Shown piece by piece: positions 22,818 through 34,759 of a DNA stretch of 64,000 nt; positions within the stretch are counted from its first letter, which is position 1; every line of letters starts with the position of its first letter. Under the pieces are notes generated by a model that worked only from the letters and a program-made list of their open reading frames with translations, made no database searches and was not told the DNA's origin. A program made the position numbers and the translations under genes. The stretch comes from Diphasiastrum complanatum (lineage: Eukaryota; Streptophyta; Lycopodiopsida; Lycopodiales; Lycopodiaceae), in NCBI GenBank assembly GCA_029204225.1, contig CM055107.1:31645410-31709409 (forward strand), in the 5' to 3' direction.

Positions 22818-25594
22818 ATGGAGCAACAAACGTCATCTCCTAAGAGTCCCAGAAACGCCGTGGTAGTGGAGATCATAGAGCCCGGAGCATTTGAGCCGTC
22901 TGAGCATTTCTACCCTCGCGTTTTGAATGCTCAAATTCATCCACTCGTACGCTCGTTTTTGTGTCTCGGAAATGAGCGGATTAAGAAGCGCTACTGTCAC
23001 CTGCACCCAGAGGCCAGGGCTGAAGCTGTTGACAAGGCACTCAATTTTACCACAAGGTACATAATCTGGGAGCAAAAGTGTGCTAGAAATTTCCATATGG
23101 TATTGTCTTTCTCAAATGTGCTTTCTAACTGTACGGTTTTTTTCATTGCAAATAGCTATGTTAGTGAATGTTAAGCTATTTCTGATTTCAGTGCTTTCAA
23201 TGAAACCCTAATTCAAAATCCTGCAACCAGGTATTTTAAATGGGGAGGTGCAGACCTGTTTTCTACCACTTCAGATCGTGGACAGAAAAGGTTCGTGGTG
23301 GTGGAAACGAATTCCTGCCCGTCAGGGCAAAAGTCCATGCCCTTGGCAAATGAAGAGATGGAGCATGCTGGGTATCGCACACTCTTGGAAAAAACCGTCA
23401 TGCCAGTACTGAATGAAGGAGAGGTCAACGGGCAGCCTCTACCAGAAGGAAAGCTAGCAGTTCTTTATGACAAAAACAAGATGGAAGCTTCCGGCTATGC
23501 TGCTGCACTTGCAGATCTCGCGAATGAGCCTGTTTACCTGGTGCCGTGCTTTGCGGATGATCCTGAACCCAAGCTCCAATGTAGACAGGATGGAGTGCTG
23601 CTAATCAAAACCTCTCAAGCTCTGTGGAAGGCCCCAGAGTTGGCAGTGAATGGCCAAGCTCCCTATGAGTCTTTGCTAGCTAGTGATGAGCAATGGGAGC
23701 CAGTAAGAGCTGCTTTGAGGTATGTGACACAAAGGCCTTGGACTAGGATCCCTCCAATAACACGTACCTTTGTATTCAATCCCGTTCTAGCTTGTTTGGC
23801 TGGTGGGAGGAACAAAGTGCTGGCAGCCAAAGCCTATGATCTGTACAATGCAGAAATTTCTTCAACTGGGCTCACAATCCACACTCCTCATACCATATGG
23901 GATGTCAACAAGCCAGAGGTGCCGTTGTGGGTGAGGAGAATGGGTGGCCTGGCTGTTGTGAAAGTGCCATATGCAAATGCTGGCCAGGGCGTCTGGACAA
24001 TCACCCATGAGGCAGAGCTGAAGGACTTCATGGAGATTGAACACCGCTATGATCGCTTCATTGTGCAGGTAAATTCAATCTTTTCATGTGCATTTGATGG
24101 CATTCTGTTATGAGTGTTAAGTTGGGTTTCATTCCATGGGAGGATTCTCCTAACCACCATCAACTGAGATTTGTACCCGGTATGTCCTGCATATGCTTGT
24201 ATCAATTGCAGAGCTTGTTCTTTGGGGAAACTGCGACTTCTTCTTGAACAAAATTAGTATTGTAATCTTTCTTTCATGTACATTATGTTTGCTTAGAATG
24301 ATCTAAGAGGTATGTCTTAAGCAGGCACTAATTGGCAACAATGGTTGGAGCTCTGCTGGTTATGGAGGCAGGCTCTACCACGTTGGAACAATACCAAATT
24401 CCAAAGGTCATATTTATGCAGCAGATCTGAGGCTAATGGTGGGATCTTCCCCTGAGGGTTTCTTCCCTGTTGCAATATATGCAAGACGAGCACGCCTTCC
24501 ACTGGCAGAGAATCTTGAATCAGGAGCACACTCCTGGGATATGCTTGGCACAAACTTGTCAGTGAAGGTAATGTTGCACCACCCAAAAGAACCTTCCATG
24601 AATCTGTTGTTTCCCAAAAAAATTTCCACTCGTTCGCTGCTTAGGTATCTTCCTTTTTTTATAGAGGTCCTCAGGGCAAACTTTGAGTTCTTCACATGAT
24701 CAGCATTTGCTTTAAACTGAAAAAAAACCAACAAATGCCAGAGCAAGCAGAGTGCCATATTTGTGGTCTAAGACTATGGCCTGAGACTTCAGATGTTGAG
24801 TGCCTTTAAATTGGATCAGAGAAAGCGTTGTGAACTCGCACATGTTCCATTTTCAATATGCTGAGATAGCTAGTGTGTATGTCCACAGAACCCTGATGGA
24901 TCTTGGGACACAGAAACTGAGCGTTTGCTGCTGATGGACAGCAAAGATTTCAATCATATTGGCATTGGTTTGGACGACTTGATTGAGGCTTATATGCAGG
25001 TTGGGAAATCTTTTGTGCTTGTACTTGTCAAGCTGCATTTTAAAATTCTTTTTTGAACATTAAAGTCTTCTCCTTAGAAACTTGAGATCAGCAACAGACA
25101 GGTTCACGTTTTTTACTGATTATCTTGACGGTATATCTTGTAAGTTGGGGATTTCATCTGCATAAAGTGCTATATTTTTGTTCATATGAGTCTCATGCAT
25201 TGATGGATGAAGACTTCAAGTGCCTCATTACAGGTTTTGACATTCTTAGGATTATGCTTATAATATCTTCCTGTCTTTCCTGGCAGACAGTTTTGTCCGT
25301 TACGGCTATTGACAGTTTGGCTTGCAAACTTGTAACACAAAAGGTAGGCGCTTGCCACGCTTTATTGAGGTAATCCAAAATATATCAATGTTTGCTGGAA
25401 AAATAGCTAACACCTTATCAATATTGCAGGGTGACTTTGGCCTTAGATTGTTTCGATCGCTCAATCCAGATCCTAAGCTTCTGGCAGAGCTGTTTCCTAC
25501 TCAACTGCGTCCATCTCTTCTCGAACCACCGCCGACTTTGTCAAAACTTCTTAAAACACAACTTGACATCAGTAGCAGAACAATTCACACATAG
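22818..25594 (+). CDS. conserved six-exon gene; ATP-grasp-like protein of unknown function (550 aa)
   Basis: Coding exons: 22818-23056, 23231-24068, 24325-24567, 24889-24999, 25287-25343 and 25430-25594. All introns are GT...AG and the phase is kept throughout, giving 550 residues and a TAG stop. The ATG has a good context (A at -3, G at +4). No signal peptide or membrane segment is seen, so it is probably soluble. Around residues 90-115 lies FKWGGADLF then [18 protein letters not shown]. Near residues 325-360 is [16 protein letters not shown], a lysine followed by a glycine-rich loop, then FIVQ. Exon 3 gives [14 protein letters not shown] and [10 protein letters not shown] strand-lysine, glycine loop, hinge and late acidic/basic residues in this order resemble ATP-grasp ligases (glutathione synthetase-like fold). 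No substrate can be named. It is the only apparently intact host gene here. Confidence 0.8.
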
Positions 25595-27273
25595 ATCACA
25601 CTTGTTACCTTTCTTTGACAGCGGCTTCAAAGACAAACTTTTGGTATATCTTTCTCTAACAATCTAAAACTTCATAGATTGTATTTTCGAAGTCTTTATG
25701 ATTTCCCTTTATCAATGTGTAATTTATATAAAAATGTGATCCTTGCTTTTATGCTGCTATGCAATTCACTAATCACAAATTTTGTTTTGCAGAAAAACTT
25801 TTACTTGCATATTATGACAGTTCTTTGATGGGTTGATCTTACATCCGTGCAATTTTGAAGATAGAATGAATACTGCATCAGAGATTCAGAGTTTCTGGAG
25901 GCCAAGGGCTGATGCATTCTAATATTAGCCCTGCCAAAAGTTTAAGAACAGTTTGAACAGATAAAGTTCATCAATAGCGATATATATGGTAGCAGGGAAA
26001 AGTCTATAGTTCTATGCAGCTCAAGGATTTTTTGCCTCACAAATTTAGAGCTGTTATGAAGCCTTTCATAAGGATTATCAAATGCAGGCTGAGTATTTTT
26101 AGAACTCAGTCCATACTTTCTGAATGTAAAAAAATTTCATAAATTAAAGCGACTGGTGACAGACACTCCAGATGTATTATTTGAGACCACCGAGTAAGAA
26201 TGTATTTCTGATTCTGTAATGTCGAAGCTCTCTTTTATTTAATTTTCTCTGTTATCTCTAAGGGTATCTCATTATCTGATCTTTATTTCTTTTCTTAAGA
26301 ACTTTATTCTCAATGAGGATTTGTTTATGCAGTTCAGTTCAGCCTTTTTTGGAAAAATGTAGCACCCAATTCTGTTGGGTTTTTTGGTAGATCAATTCTC
26401 TGCTGTCTGTCTGTCAGGCATGTGTACTTTGGAGCCTAATTGGCAAAGCCATTGTACATAGAGTTTATTAAAAAACCTATATCTCTTTCCTTATTTATTG
26501 TATGAACCTGCAATTCTTCAATAGTGTTGCATCAGCCACTAATTTACCAACACATTAAATCAAAATTCTTCAAATCAGAATTTCATTTGGCTGATTTTAA
26601 CATCACCCAAGGTCTAACTAGGTCTAGAGAATGGGGAGCTAAGGGCCCACTTCCATCGACATGTCACACAATAATACTACACTAGAGTGACTTGGTAGTC
26701 ATTCTCACTTTGCTTGCTTTTCGATAGTTATTCTCATTTAGCTTGCTTTTCCAACCAACACATGCCTACCGTATGCCAACTTATAATTGTAACCAACTTG
26801 GCCATTCATCCACAAAAATTAACGAACTTACCATAGCAATCACATGAGGTAATAACATCAACATGTGGGCCCAAATGGTTTCGAGGACAATTCTTTCCTC
26901 GAGGATCGAACAATATCAAGGGTGTAGCGTCCCCCCAATATAGACCCCAGCGCAAGCACCCAACAGAAGGTTGGCACGATATATGCTTCCATTCCATTGG
27001 ACCATTCCATTGGACCAAAACATATAAGTGAAATTCAATAAGGTCGTTTGTGCCATGGTTTTGAAGAGTGCTTCATTTGATCTTAATTGACTTTGGTTTC
27101 ATGACCAGTTGGGAACATCAGAAACATATTAAGTTAAAATGGAACATATACATATATTCAAAACATAGTAGATGATGTATGTAAAATTCAAAATATTTAC
27201 TTCAATGTGACAATATTCCGTTTGCTAGGAGCGGCAACCTCGCCTCAACCTGCATAGCTCATGAAAAGAGAAG

Positions 27274-27277
<4 letters not shown>
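25595..27277. other. 3' UTR and intergenic
   Basis: Downstream of the stop at 25594. A possible 3' UTR intron runs from ttttg|gtatat near 25641 to ttgcag|aaaa near 25793. No other gene is seen; short frames here lack recognisable motifs. Confidence 0.4.

Positions 27278-27330
<53 letters not shown>
27278..27330. repeat. (GA)n microsatellite
   Basis: GA dinucleotide run of about 52 bp. Confidence 0.97.
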
Positions 27331-27331
<1 letters not shown>

Positions 27332-27482
27332 AATTGTACAAACACAGTGAAAAATATAAAAAATAAAAATAAAACTCTGTGGCATGTGTTTTGTAAGCCC
27401 ACGTATGAGTATTTGCCAATAAACTTCTACTATGGCATGTGTTTTGTAAGTCCATGGCTATTATTTTTCATTCCCTTTTGGG

Positions 27483-27775
27483 TGTTAAGTAGGATCTAGT
27501 TAGACTCCCTTGCTAGTTGGGTACCGCCTTAGCAAGGTTTTTGGTATTTGTACATCTGGCTAGTTGGCTAGTTGGGTACCGCCTTAGTCACACCTTAGTT
27601 TTATTTCTGTTCCGAGCACCAGTTGGGAAAGCCTTGGTGCTCCCTCTTTGTTTATGTTTTATTCACAGTTGAAAACTTGTAGAACTTAGAGGGTGGACGA
27701 CCGGTCTAACACTATACTATGCACGAAACCCTCTTTAAACATAGCCACTTAGCGGAGTAGATTTTACTTCCAACA
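27483..27775 (+). repeat. putative gypsy 5' LTR
   Basis: Ends ...cttccaaca one base before a gypsy-type primer-binding site. The TG start at 27483 is a guess, because no partner LTR was found. Within it, gctagttgggtaccgccttag occurs twice (about 27513 and 27566). Confidence 0.35.
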
Positions 27776-27776
27776 T

Positions 27777-27790
27777 TGGCGCCGTTGCTG
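27777..27790 (+). promoter_or_regulatory. gypsy primer-binding site
   Basis: tggcgccgttgctg closely matches the TGGCGCCGTTGCC primer-binding site common in plant Ty3/gypsy elements. It marks the start of the internal region of the element extending to 33.4 kb. Confidence 0.75.
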
Positions 27791-28646
27791 CTTTTTAAGA
27801 TTTTTCTAGCTAGCTTTCTTGTTCTTTTTCGCATTTCTAACATGCATGTGTGTATGCTTAACTGATTTTTTTTCACACTCCAACACAAGACTTTTCTCCA
27901 GGTCATAAATGAGCTGCTGAGCAACCCATCAAGCCGGAGGGAAGCAACAAAAGTGTCAACTTGGGAATTTTCTCCAAAAGAAATGACCCAAGTGACATTT
28001 TTTTCAACCAAACAAGTATATCAAAATTCGTTGAGCTGTCTGCAGCCATAACAAACACTGATCTTTCATCCTATCACCTCCACAAATTTTGACCCTGGTT
28101 AGATTTTTTTGAAAACACCCTGATATACTGTCAAAATCCTTTGTTTTGCAACCAAATCTTGGTTTTAGAAATCGCCGACTTCACTGAGGCTAGATCTATT
28201 AAATATCAGTCCTCCAGCAGCCCCGCAAATTCTATCTCAAAGATTTCACCTGGTTTCTGTCAGAACATTATTTTTTTCACTATTTACCTTACCTTTCCAA
28301 CAAACCTCCGTATCAGAAATCGTCGACCAGACCACGAAATCGCCCACAGACTGAACAATTTTCTTGCACCCTTTGCGAATTCCATCCCTTCGAAAAAATT
28401 CTAAAAAAACCAATTAAAACAATATTTTACAATGTAAAGACCCTATCAAAATTTGCGAATACTGTAAATTTATTTTTCAGCCTGTCCACGATTTCTACCT
28501 TTGTCTACAAATTTTATTACTACAAAACTCCAGTTTTTGCCAATATCTCCTATTCTGCAAGAAAACTGTCTTTTTGACTTTTTTTTTGGCCAAGTACAAT
28601 ACTGTATTGATTACCTGTACTATTTTTCTACGACTCATACTGCATC
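27791..28646 (+). other. gypsy untranslated leader
   Basis: Lies between the primer-binding site and the gag start. I see no coding signal or motif in it. Confidence 0.5.
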
Positions 28647-30660
28647 ATGTCTCGAGATTGTGCTGAATCTTCCATTCCTGCTCCTCCATGACACAAACAC
28701 AGGATCCCACGCATCGATGCGCCAAAGTACGATGGAGAATATGACCCAGTTAGATTTCTCCAAGACTGTGAAAAATAGCCTAATTTGGCAAGCCATGTAG
28801 AACATTGTAAATATTGTGTATAATTGGGTTCCACACATGTAAGGCCAAGATGCCACGTGGAAACCCACTCCTAATGTAGGTTAGGTCAAGTAAAGAGAGT
28901 TGGTCATGTCTATTTGGTGGTCAGCCCTACTTTATAGGACCTACACCTAAGTTTAAGGTGAAAATTTGACCAGCTAGCTACCTACCAAGCATAACTAGGA
29001 TCTAGGCTAGGGTTTCATTTTAGGGCAAGAAGAGTGAGTTAACTTCCTTATTACATGCTGGAAATCCACCTAACTTCAAGAAGGAAGTCGAATTTGCTAT
29101 GTATTCCAAGCTCCCATAGTGAAAAGATAGAATATTTTTGGAGCTCATTGGAAATCTCAAGCTACTCCACTATGTATATTGAGTTTTTGTGATACAAATG
29201 CAACCAAATCAATTTCTACTTGTTTTTCAGCTTGAAGGCCGTACTATAGCCTGTAGTACACACGTGTGGGCTCGGATTTCAATGTTCGTCAATGCTTTTG
29301 ATTGTTAATAGTTGTAAGTTGTCAAATTGCCAATCTAGATCAACTTTTTTGTGTCTAGTTTTTTGATAGATTGTTAAGCAAGCATCCAAACAATCTTGTG
29401 GATCTTTTGTAGATCCATGTATGGTCCTAAAGTACAGTACTTTCACACAAAGAATTTGATGATGCATGCTGCTTCTATGGAGATACCTCTGAAACTGAAA
29501 AGCTCAGACTATTCCCTATGGTGCTCTATGGAACTTCAAAAGAGTGGTATTTCAACCTTGAAGCTCCTAATTTTGCTTCTTGGACTACCCTCAAGGATGC
29601 TCTCATCAAGTGTTTCAAACCTTCTAATTTGACTCAGAGCCCATTCGTCCAAATCACACATATTAATATGTGTTGCGAAGAGTCTGTTAGGAGCTACATT
29701 GAGCGTTTTAAACATCTCAAGGTAGAATGTATTTACAAAAATATCACCGAAAGAATGGCCATCAAACTATTTCTAGTTGGACTTCCCAAAAATATCTGCC
29801 GAGAACTAAAACCAGTTGACCTTTATGATCAACTTAAGGACGTCATGACTGATGCCATCTGTGAAGGACGAGGGGTCCGATGAGGACTTTGATCACAGAG
29901 AAAAGAAGTCAAAAAATCCAGACATTCTTAATCAACAAAAGTTCGAAAATACCACCCAATCCTACAAACTTCTACAACAAATGGAAACTTGACAAAAAGC
30001 TCAACAAACCCATATGGATAAACTCGCTGATGATTTCCAAACCACCATGAAAAATTTTGATGATAAATCTTTCCCAGCAAGAGAAAATATATGGTGTTCT
30101 ATCTGTTCACAAAACCACACTACCAATGAATGTCCTCGACTGAAAAACCATTATCCAGTGGACCCTAGACCCATTATCCAGTGGACCCATTATCAATGAA
30201 TGTCCGCGACTGAAAAAGCATTATCCAGTGGACCCTAGACCCATTTATCGGCAATATCATGCTTACAATTCACAATAGTCCATGCCGCGACAAGGCATCT
30301 ATCAACCACGACCAACTGCACCCAATCAGTATCCACCACATCAACAATTCCTCGTCGATTATCAACCTGCTCCATAGCAAGCTGTCCACTATCTTGATCC
30401 CAATACCATCAATCAGACAACTTATTATGTGGAAGACACTACTCAACCAGGGTACACCACTGAGATAGTTGTTTATTATGCGTATGATCCTAATGCTCAA
30501 GTGCTTGACCCCAATGCCCAAACTTATGATCCTAACCAAGCTGTGCTTTCCACGCATCAACTTCCAGCAATACACAGATGTTTTATCTGCGTAGGTAAAC
30601 ATCCTAGTATTCGCTGTCCAGATAAACTTCGCTTTCTACCAGCTTGTGAAAATTGAGGCA
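28647..30660 (+). pseudogene. gypsy gag, interrupted by a solo copia LTR
   Basis: The gag opens at an ATG (28647) and, after one stop, reads RIDAPKYDGEYDPVRFLQDC. Interrupted at 28796-29447, it resumes with TSKEWYFNLEAPNFASWTTL, SYIERFKHLKVECIYKNITE and LFLVGLPKNICRELKPVDLY, the Retrotrans_gag pattern. Zinc knuckles follow: CSICSQNHTTNEC near 30093-30132 and CFICVGKHPSIRC near 30581-30620, then a third knuckle-like HHVKDC. About 70 bp around the first knuckle is tandemly duplicated (30124 and 30194). Stops and frameshifts make it non-functional. Confidence 0.85.
28796..29447 (+). repeat. solo copia LTR inserted in gypsy gag
   Basis: TGTAGAACATTG...ACTTTCA(CA) matches the reverse complement of 47609-48256 nearly end to end. 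Here no primer-binding site follows; gypsy gag coding resumes instead. It is therefore a solo LTR left by LTR-LTR recombination. A perfect 5-bp target duplication is not obvious. It contains CACGTG cores near 28853 and 29264. Confidence 0.8.
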
Positions 30661-31089
30661 TTGAACACCATGTGAAGGATTGTCCTTGCCGATCTAAACC
30701 AGTTGCTCCTGTCTGTTCTGTGCAAGTCGCAGTCGAAACTCATCCAGCATGGGTATTGACTCGTGCACAAGCCCAATGCCAAGCCCCTACCGTCGCACCC
30801 AGCAAAACCCAGCAGCATAATGTACCTCCAAGTGAAGGTTCGACACCCATTGTCTATCCTCACCCATCCGAAAAAATTAGGTTGCATCACTAGTATTGAC
30901 AACAATTTCCAAATGCAGACCAACACTCTTCCACCTCCCATAAAGTACCTCACATGTCTTTTGAGAACAAGACTTTTGAAGGCACTGAAGTCTGGGGGGA
31001 TCTATTACAAGCTATTGTGACTCTCCCTTTCCACGTTCTTTGGAAACATGCGGGTAAGTGAAAACAAAGAATCCAATCCACCGAAACCA

Positions 31090-31560
31090 CCACCCTTGAT
31101 GAGCTACCCGAAATGCCATTACACCACACAAATCCGCTCAGTGAAAGGGGCAATATCAAGATTTCAGCTACTCATCGCCAATCTCGCGAAGCCTTCGCTG
31201 TACTAGATGGTGGCTCAGGTGCCAACATCATTTCCACATCCCTCATGTTAGAATGGAATCTGAGAGACAAACTCACCAAACCCACTTGTCAGCTCATGAT
31301 GGCTGATCAAAGTGTGGTCCGCCGACCTACCGATTTCCTCCCACAAGTTCTGATCAAACTAGGAGGCCTGAAATTTTTAGTCGTACTCGAAATCCCTAGT
31401 AATTCATCTTCCTACGACTTACTACTTGGTTGTCCATGGCTCACTAGTCGTTCACGACTGGAGCAAAGGACGAGTCACCTTTGGTAATAGAGACAGCTCT
31501 GTTATCATTGATTCATTTGGCAAACTTAAACCTGCACGCTTTCACGACGAGTAATCATCT
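31090..31560 (+). pseudogene. gypsy aspartic protease
   Basis: Reads FAVLDGGSGANIISTSLMLE, with the D-G/S-G catalytic loop, then PTCQLMMADQSVV and LEIPSNSSSYDLLLGCPWL, the usual ILLG(R/C)PWL end of gypsy retropepsins. The frame is open for about 124 codons (31113-31487), then shifts. It would process the gag-pol polyprotein. Confidence 0.8.
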
Positions 31561-32159
31561 ACTACTAATTCAGTGTTTGATCCATATCAGTCCACTCAAG
31601 AAAAAGGTCACTATGTTGAGTCTACTGATATCATAAACTAAAGTCACAGTTTGGCTACCATTGATTGTGTGAATGCTGATTATTGTGCTCAACATCAGGA
31701 TGATTGTACCTATACTCCTCTGGCCGATAACGAACACTTTCCTGAACTAGACACACCTATCATTAATATCGATTTTATTGATATTCTTCCACACAATGAT
31801 GAGTTGTTAAATGTTGTCTGACTACCTACTGATGAATCAAAAAATTTATTTGTAGATGACGACAATGTCTTACAAATTTAGAATTGCCCAAAAGATTTCG
31901 ACATTTCTGATATTCAGATCCTCAACTACATGGAGGCACTTCCACTCAAAGCCTTCCTGCAATATTTATCCAAAGTGGAACCAGTTGCCAAAGTTACAGT
32001 CAAAAAAGCTGATACCAAGCTATGCCGTGTCAAACGACAAAATTATCCATGGGACCTCTATGAGGAGGAAATAATTTTTCAAATCGACGATAAGATCCTC
32101 CATGATGTGCCACCACTTTCTTATCCGCACCCTCACGTCCTCCGAAGCCACAACCTCGT

Positions 32160-33410
32160 GTCCATACCATGAAAGAAAAGATGAAGAAACCCCTTCAAAT
32201 CCAGTCGCCTGGAGACCTTATCACTATTAGGGAAGTTCCTGATATCGCTCATATGCCAATCCCCGAACCTCCAATTACCACAAGCTCAACGTGAGCCAAA
32301 TGGTAAATTACCCTACGAAGGCCCTGCTCGATCACTCTATCTTTGAGAGAGCCCAATGAAAGTAACAAATACATTGTCCACATTGGGACTCATCTCAATC
32401 GGGAACAATACATAAGGCTTGAGAAGATTTTGCACAAATATCGACATGTCTTTGCTTGGTCCTATAAAGACATGAAAGGAGTCTCACCCCAAGTAGTTGT
32501 GCATCGTATTCCTCTTAAACCAGATGTGAGACCAACTGCTAGTCGTCCCTACAAATGTAATCCGATCTACAAGGCCAAAATCAAAGAAGAATTACAATGC
32601 TTGTTAGATGCGAGATTCATCTACGAAATTGAACCTACTGAGTGGGTCTCCCCAATCGTCATCATTCCTAAGAAAAATGAAAAACTCCGCATCTGTGTCA
32701 ACTTTAAAAAATTTAATGCCATCACAGAACGTGATCATTTTCCATTATCTTTTGGAGAATCCATCTTAGAAAATCTAGTAGGAGATGAGGCCTACTCTTT
32801 CTTAGATGGCTTTAGCGGATACAATATGATTCAAATTTTGAAGAAGATCAACATAAAGCCGCTATTGCCACAGAATGGAGAACCTTTTGTTGGAAAGTCA
32901 TGCCTTTTGGTCTATGTAATGCTCCTACCACTTTCTAGTGTGTTATGCAAGCTACCTTTTCTCAGTAGATGAGAGCCTTACCCTAGAGGATTACTTGGAC
33001 AATTTAGGTGCACATTTAGAAGAAACACGTCAGTCTGTGCTTGAGAAATATTTTATCCAATGTCAACAGTTCGACATCTCCTTGAACCCTGAAAAATGCC
33101 AGATCTGGGTAACACATGATATTGTGTTAGGACATATCATTTCAAAAAACGGCATCGCAACTGACCTGGACAAGGTCCTGATCATTCAAAATTTGTCTGA
33201 ACCACGCACCATCCGCAAAGGTTATTCTTTCCTAGGCCACACCAACTAGTATCGGTGCTTTATTCTTGATTTCACATATAAAACACGATTAATTTGTAAA
33301 GGGGTATTGTTCCCAAATGGACCGATGAACAACGAGTCGCATTCATTCAATTAAAGGAAGCCCTCACCAATGCACTTATCCTCCGGGCTCCTGTTAGTGA
33401 TAAAGATATT
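32160..33410 (+). pseudogene. gypsy reverse transcriptase and start of RNase H, truncated
   Basis: Open from about 32343: YRHVFAWSYKDMKGVSPQVV, HRIPLKPDVRPTASRPYKCN, EWVSPIVIIPKKNEKLRICV and [14 protein letters not shown] are core RT motifs. A frameshift follows near 32860. The catalytic F/YxDD box appears as YLDN (near 32990), with the second aspartate lost. SLNPEKCQI, VLGHIISKNGIATD and LGHT then follow. A further shift gives the early RNase H segment WTDEQRVAFIQLKEALTNAL, which stops near 33410, where the CACTA region begins. Confidence 0.85.
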
Positions 33411-33671
33411 TGTGGATCTTGTTAAATTTGTGTGTATATATCAATTTTAACTATATATTTTGACAAGTGTATTTTGTCAATATCATTAACATTCTTGTTA
33501 AAAAATGTAGATAAAATTTAATCGTTCATTAGCGAATATGTCTTCTACTGAAGAAATGTCTCTAAACAGGTATATTTATTAAATGTATAGTAGATATTAT
33601 ATACTTAACATTTGGATTTGCAGCATTGTGTGTTGAATATAACTTTTTGTTTTTTTTCTACGATTGTTTAA

Positions 33672-34086
33672 AGCACGACGCCTCCACAAGATAGCAAAAG
33701 TTTAAAGAAGATGCAATATTATTACAAAATGAAATCACAAAAAAGAGCACAAATGCTTGAGCAAAGACTTAGTGGAAGATCATTGTCATCAAGTTCTGGT
33801 GCCCAGCCTCGACCTAAATCGCACGTACTATATAATTATTTGTTTAAAAGTTAGGACTATATTTATACACATATAAATTAGCTTGTATCATTAAGCTAAT
33901 CATTTTTGTAATTGTAAAATGAAATTAGTATCAACAGAGGTACAACGAAAAGATATATTGCAAGTGCAAACAATGCAAAGGATTGAAAATTCAAGAAAGA
34001 CGAATAGTGGCGCAACATCTGTGGAAGTTTGGAAAGCACATTGAGGAGCCCGATGTGGATTTGGAGGTACATTTTGACAATTTAGT
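33672..34086 (+). CDS. CACTA transposase, N-terminal exons (transposase-associated domain)
   Basis: Exon from about 33675 (after tttaaag) to 33823 reads a lysine/serine-rich segment (QDSKSLKKMQYYYKMKSQKR). It is followed by an intron and an exon from about 33937 to 34066 encoding IYCKCKQCKGLKIQERRIVA and HLWKFGKHIEEPDVD. A CxCxxC cluster followed by V..HL...G is the pattern of the plant transposase-associated domain (Pfam PF13963) found ahead of TNP2. Donor gtac and acceptor ag sites fit. It could be a separate product or the N-terminus of the main transposase. Confidence 0.55.
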
Positions 34087-34348
34087 ACTGTTCTTATCAT
34101 ACACATATTTATAATTTTTTTGAAAAAAATAAAACTAATGCTTGTGTAATGTTTCACTCTTGAAAAATAATACATTGATGTCAATGTCTTATAACACATC
34201 GATTGACAATCTTATCAACAAGATAAGAAATATCAATTTTGGATCATCTTTGGCATTGGACGAAGATCTTGTTGATGATCATAATGATGTCACTAGTCAT
34301 TACACACCTCATGATGTGGAAGTTATGCATCTTTCCATTTCGCACGTC

Positions 34349-34612
34349 ACTCACTCCACCACACCTCACATAGATCTTTCCATGGAATCTATTCATCCCA
34401 CGATATCACCACACATAGATTCTATTCATCCCATTACACCTCACATGGATTCTATCCATCCCACAACACCTCACATAAATTCTACTATGGATTCTATTCA
34501 TTCCACAATGTCACCACACATTGATTCTATCTATCTCATGACACCTCACATCGATTCTATCCATCCCACGACACCTCACATCGATTCTATCCATCCACAT
34601 CACCTCACATAC
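34349..34612 (+). repeat. coding minisatellite with a 30-bp unit (TPHIDSIHPT)
   Basis: About eight copies of a unit close to cctcacatcgattctatcca plus ten bases, translated as a ten-residue TPHIDSIHPT repeat. Units vary slightly (PHMDSIHPT, PHIDSIYLM). The frame stays open from 34142 to 34621, and because the unit is 30 bp, copy-number change would keep the frame. Confidence 0.9.
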
Positions 34613-34759
34613 CTTGTGTAGAATCTCCTCTTCTTCCTATTCCATCTAGATTTACTCCATTAAAAAAAAAAAACACGACTTGGACGCATTTTGACAAGAT
34701 TTGAAAATGAACAACCAAATTTAAGTACTATTGACTTATCCAAGAATGTTTTAAATTAA

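Noticed and set aside
23295-24113. Treating this frame as a complete gene
   Set aside because: It begins at a GTG inside exon 2 and reads through the donor site at 24069; the spliced six-exon model keeps phase and conserved segments.
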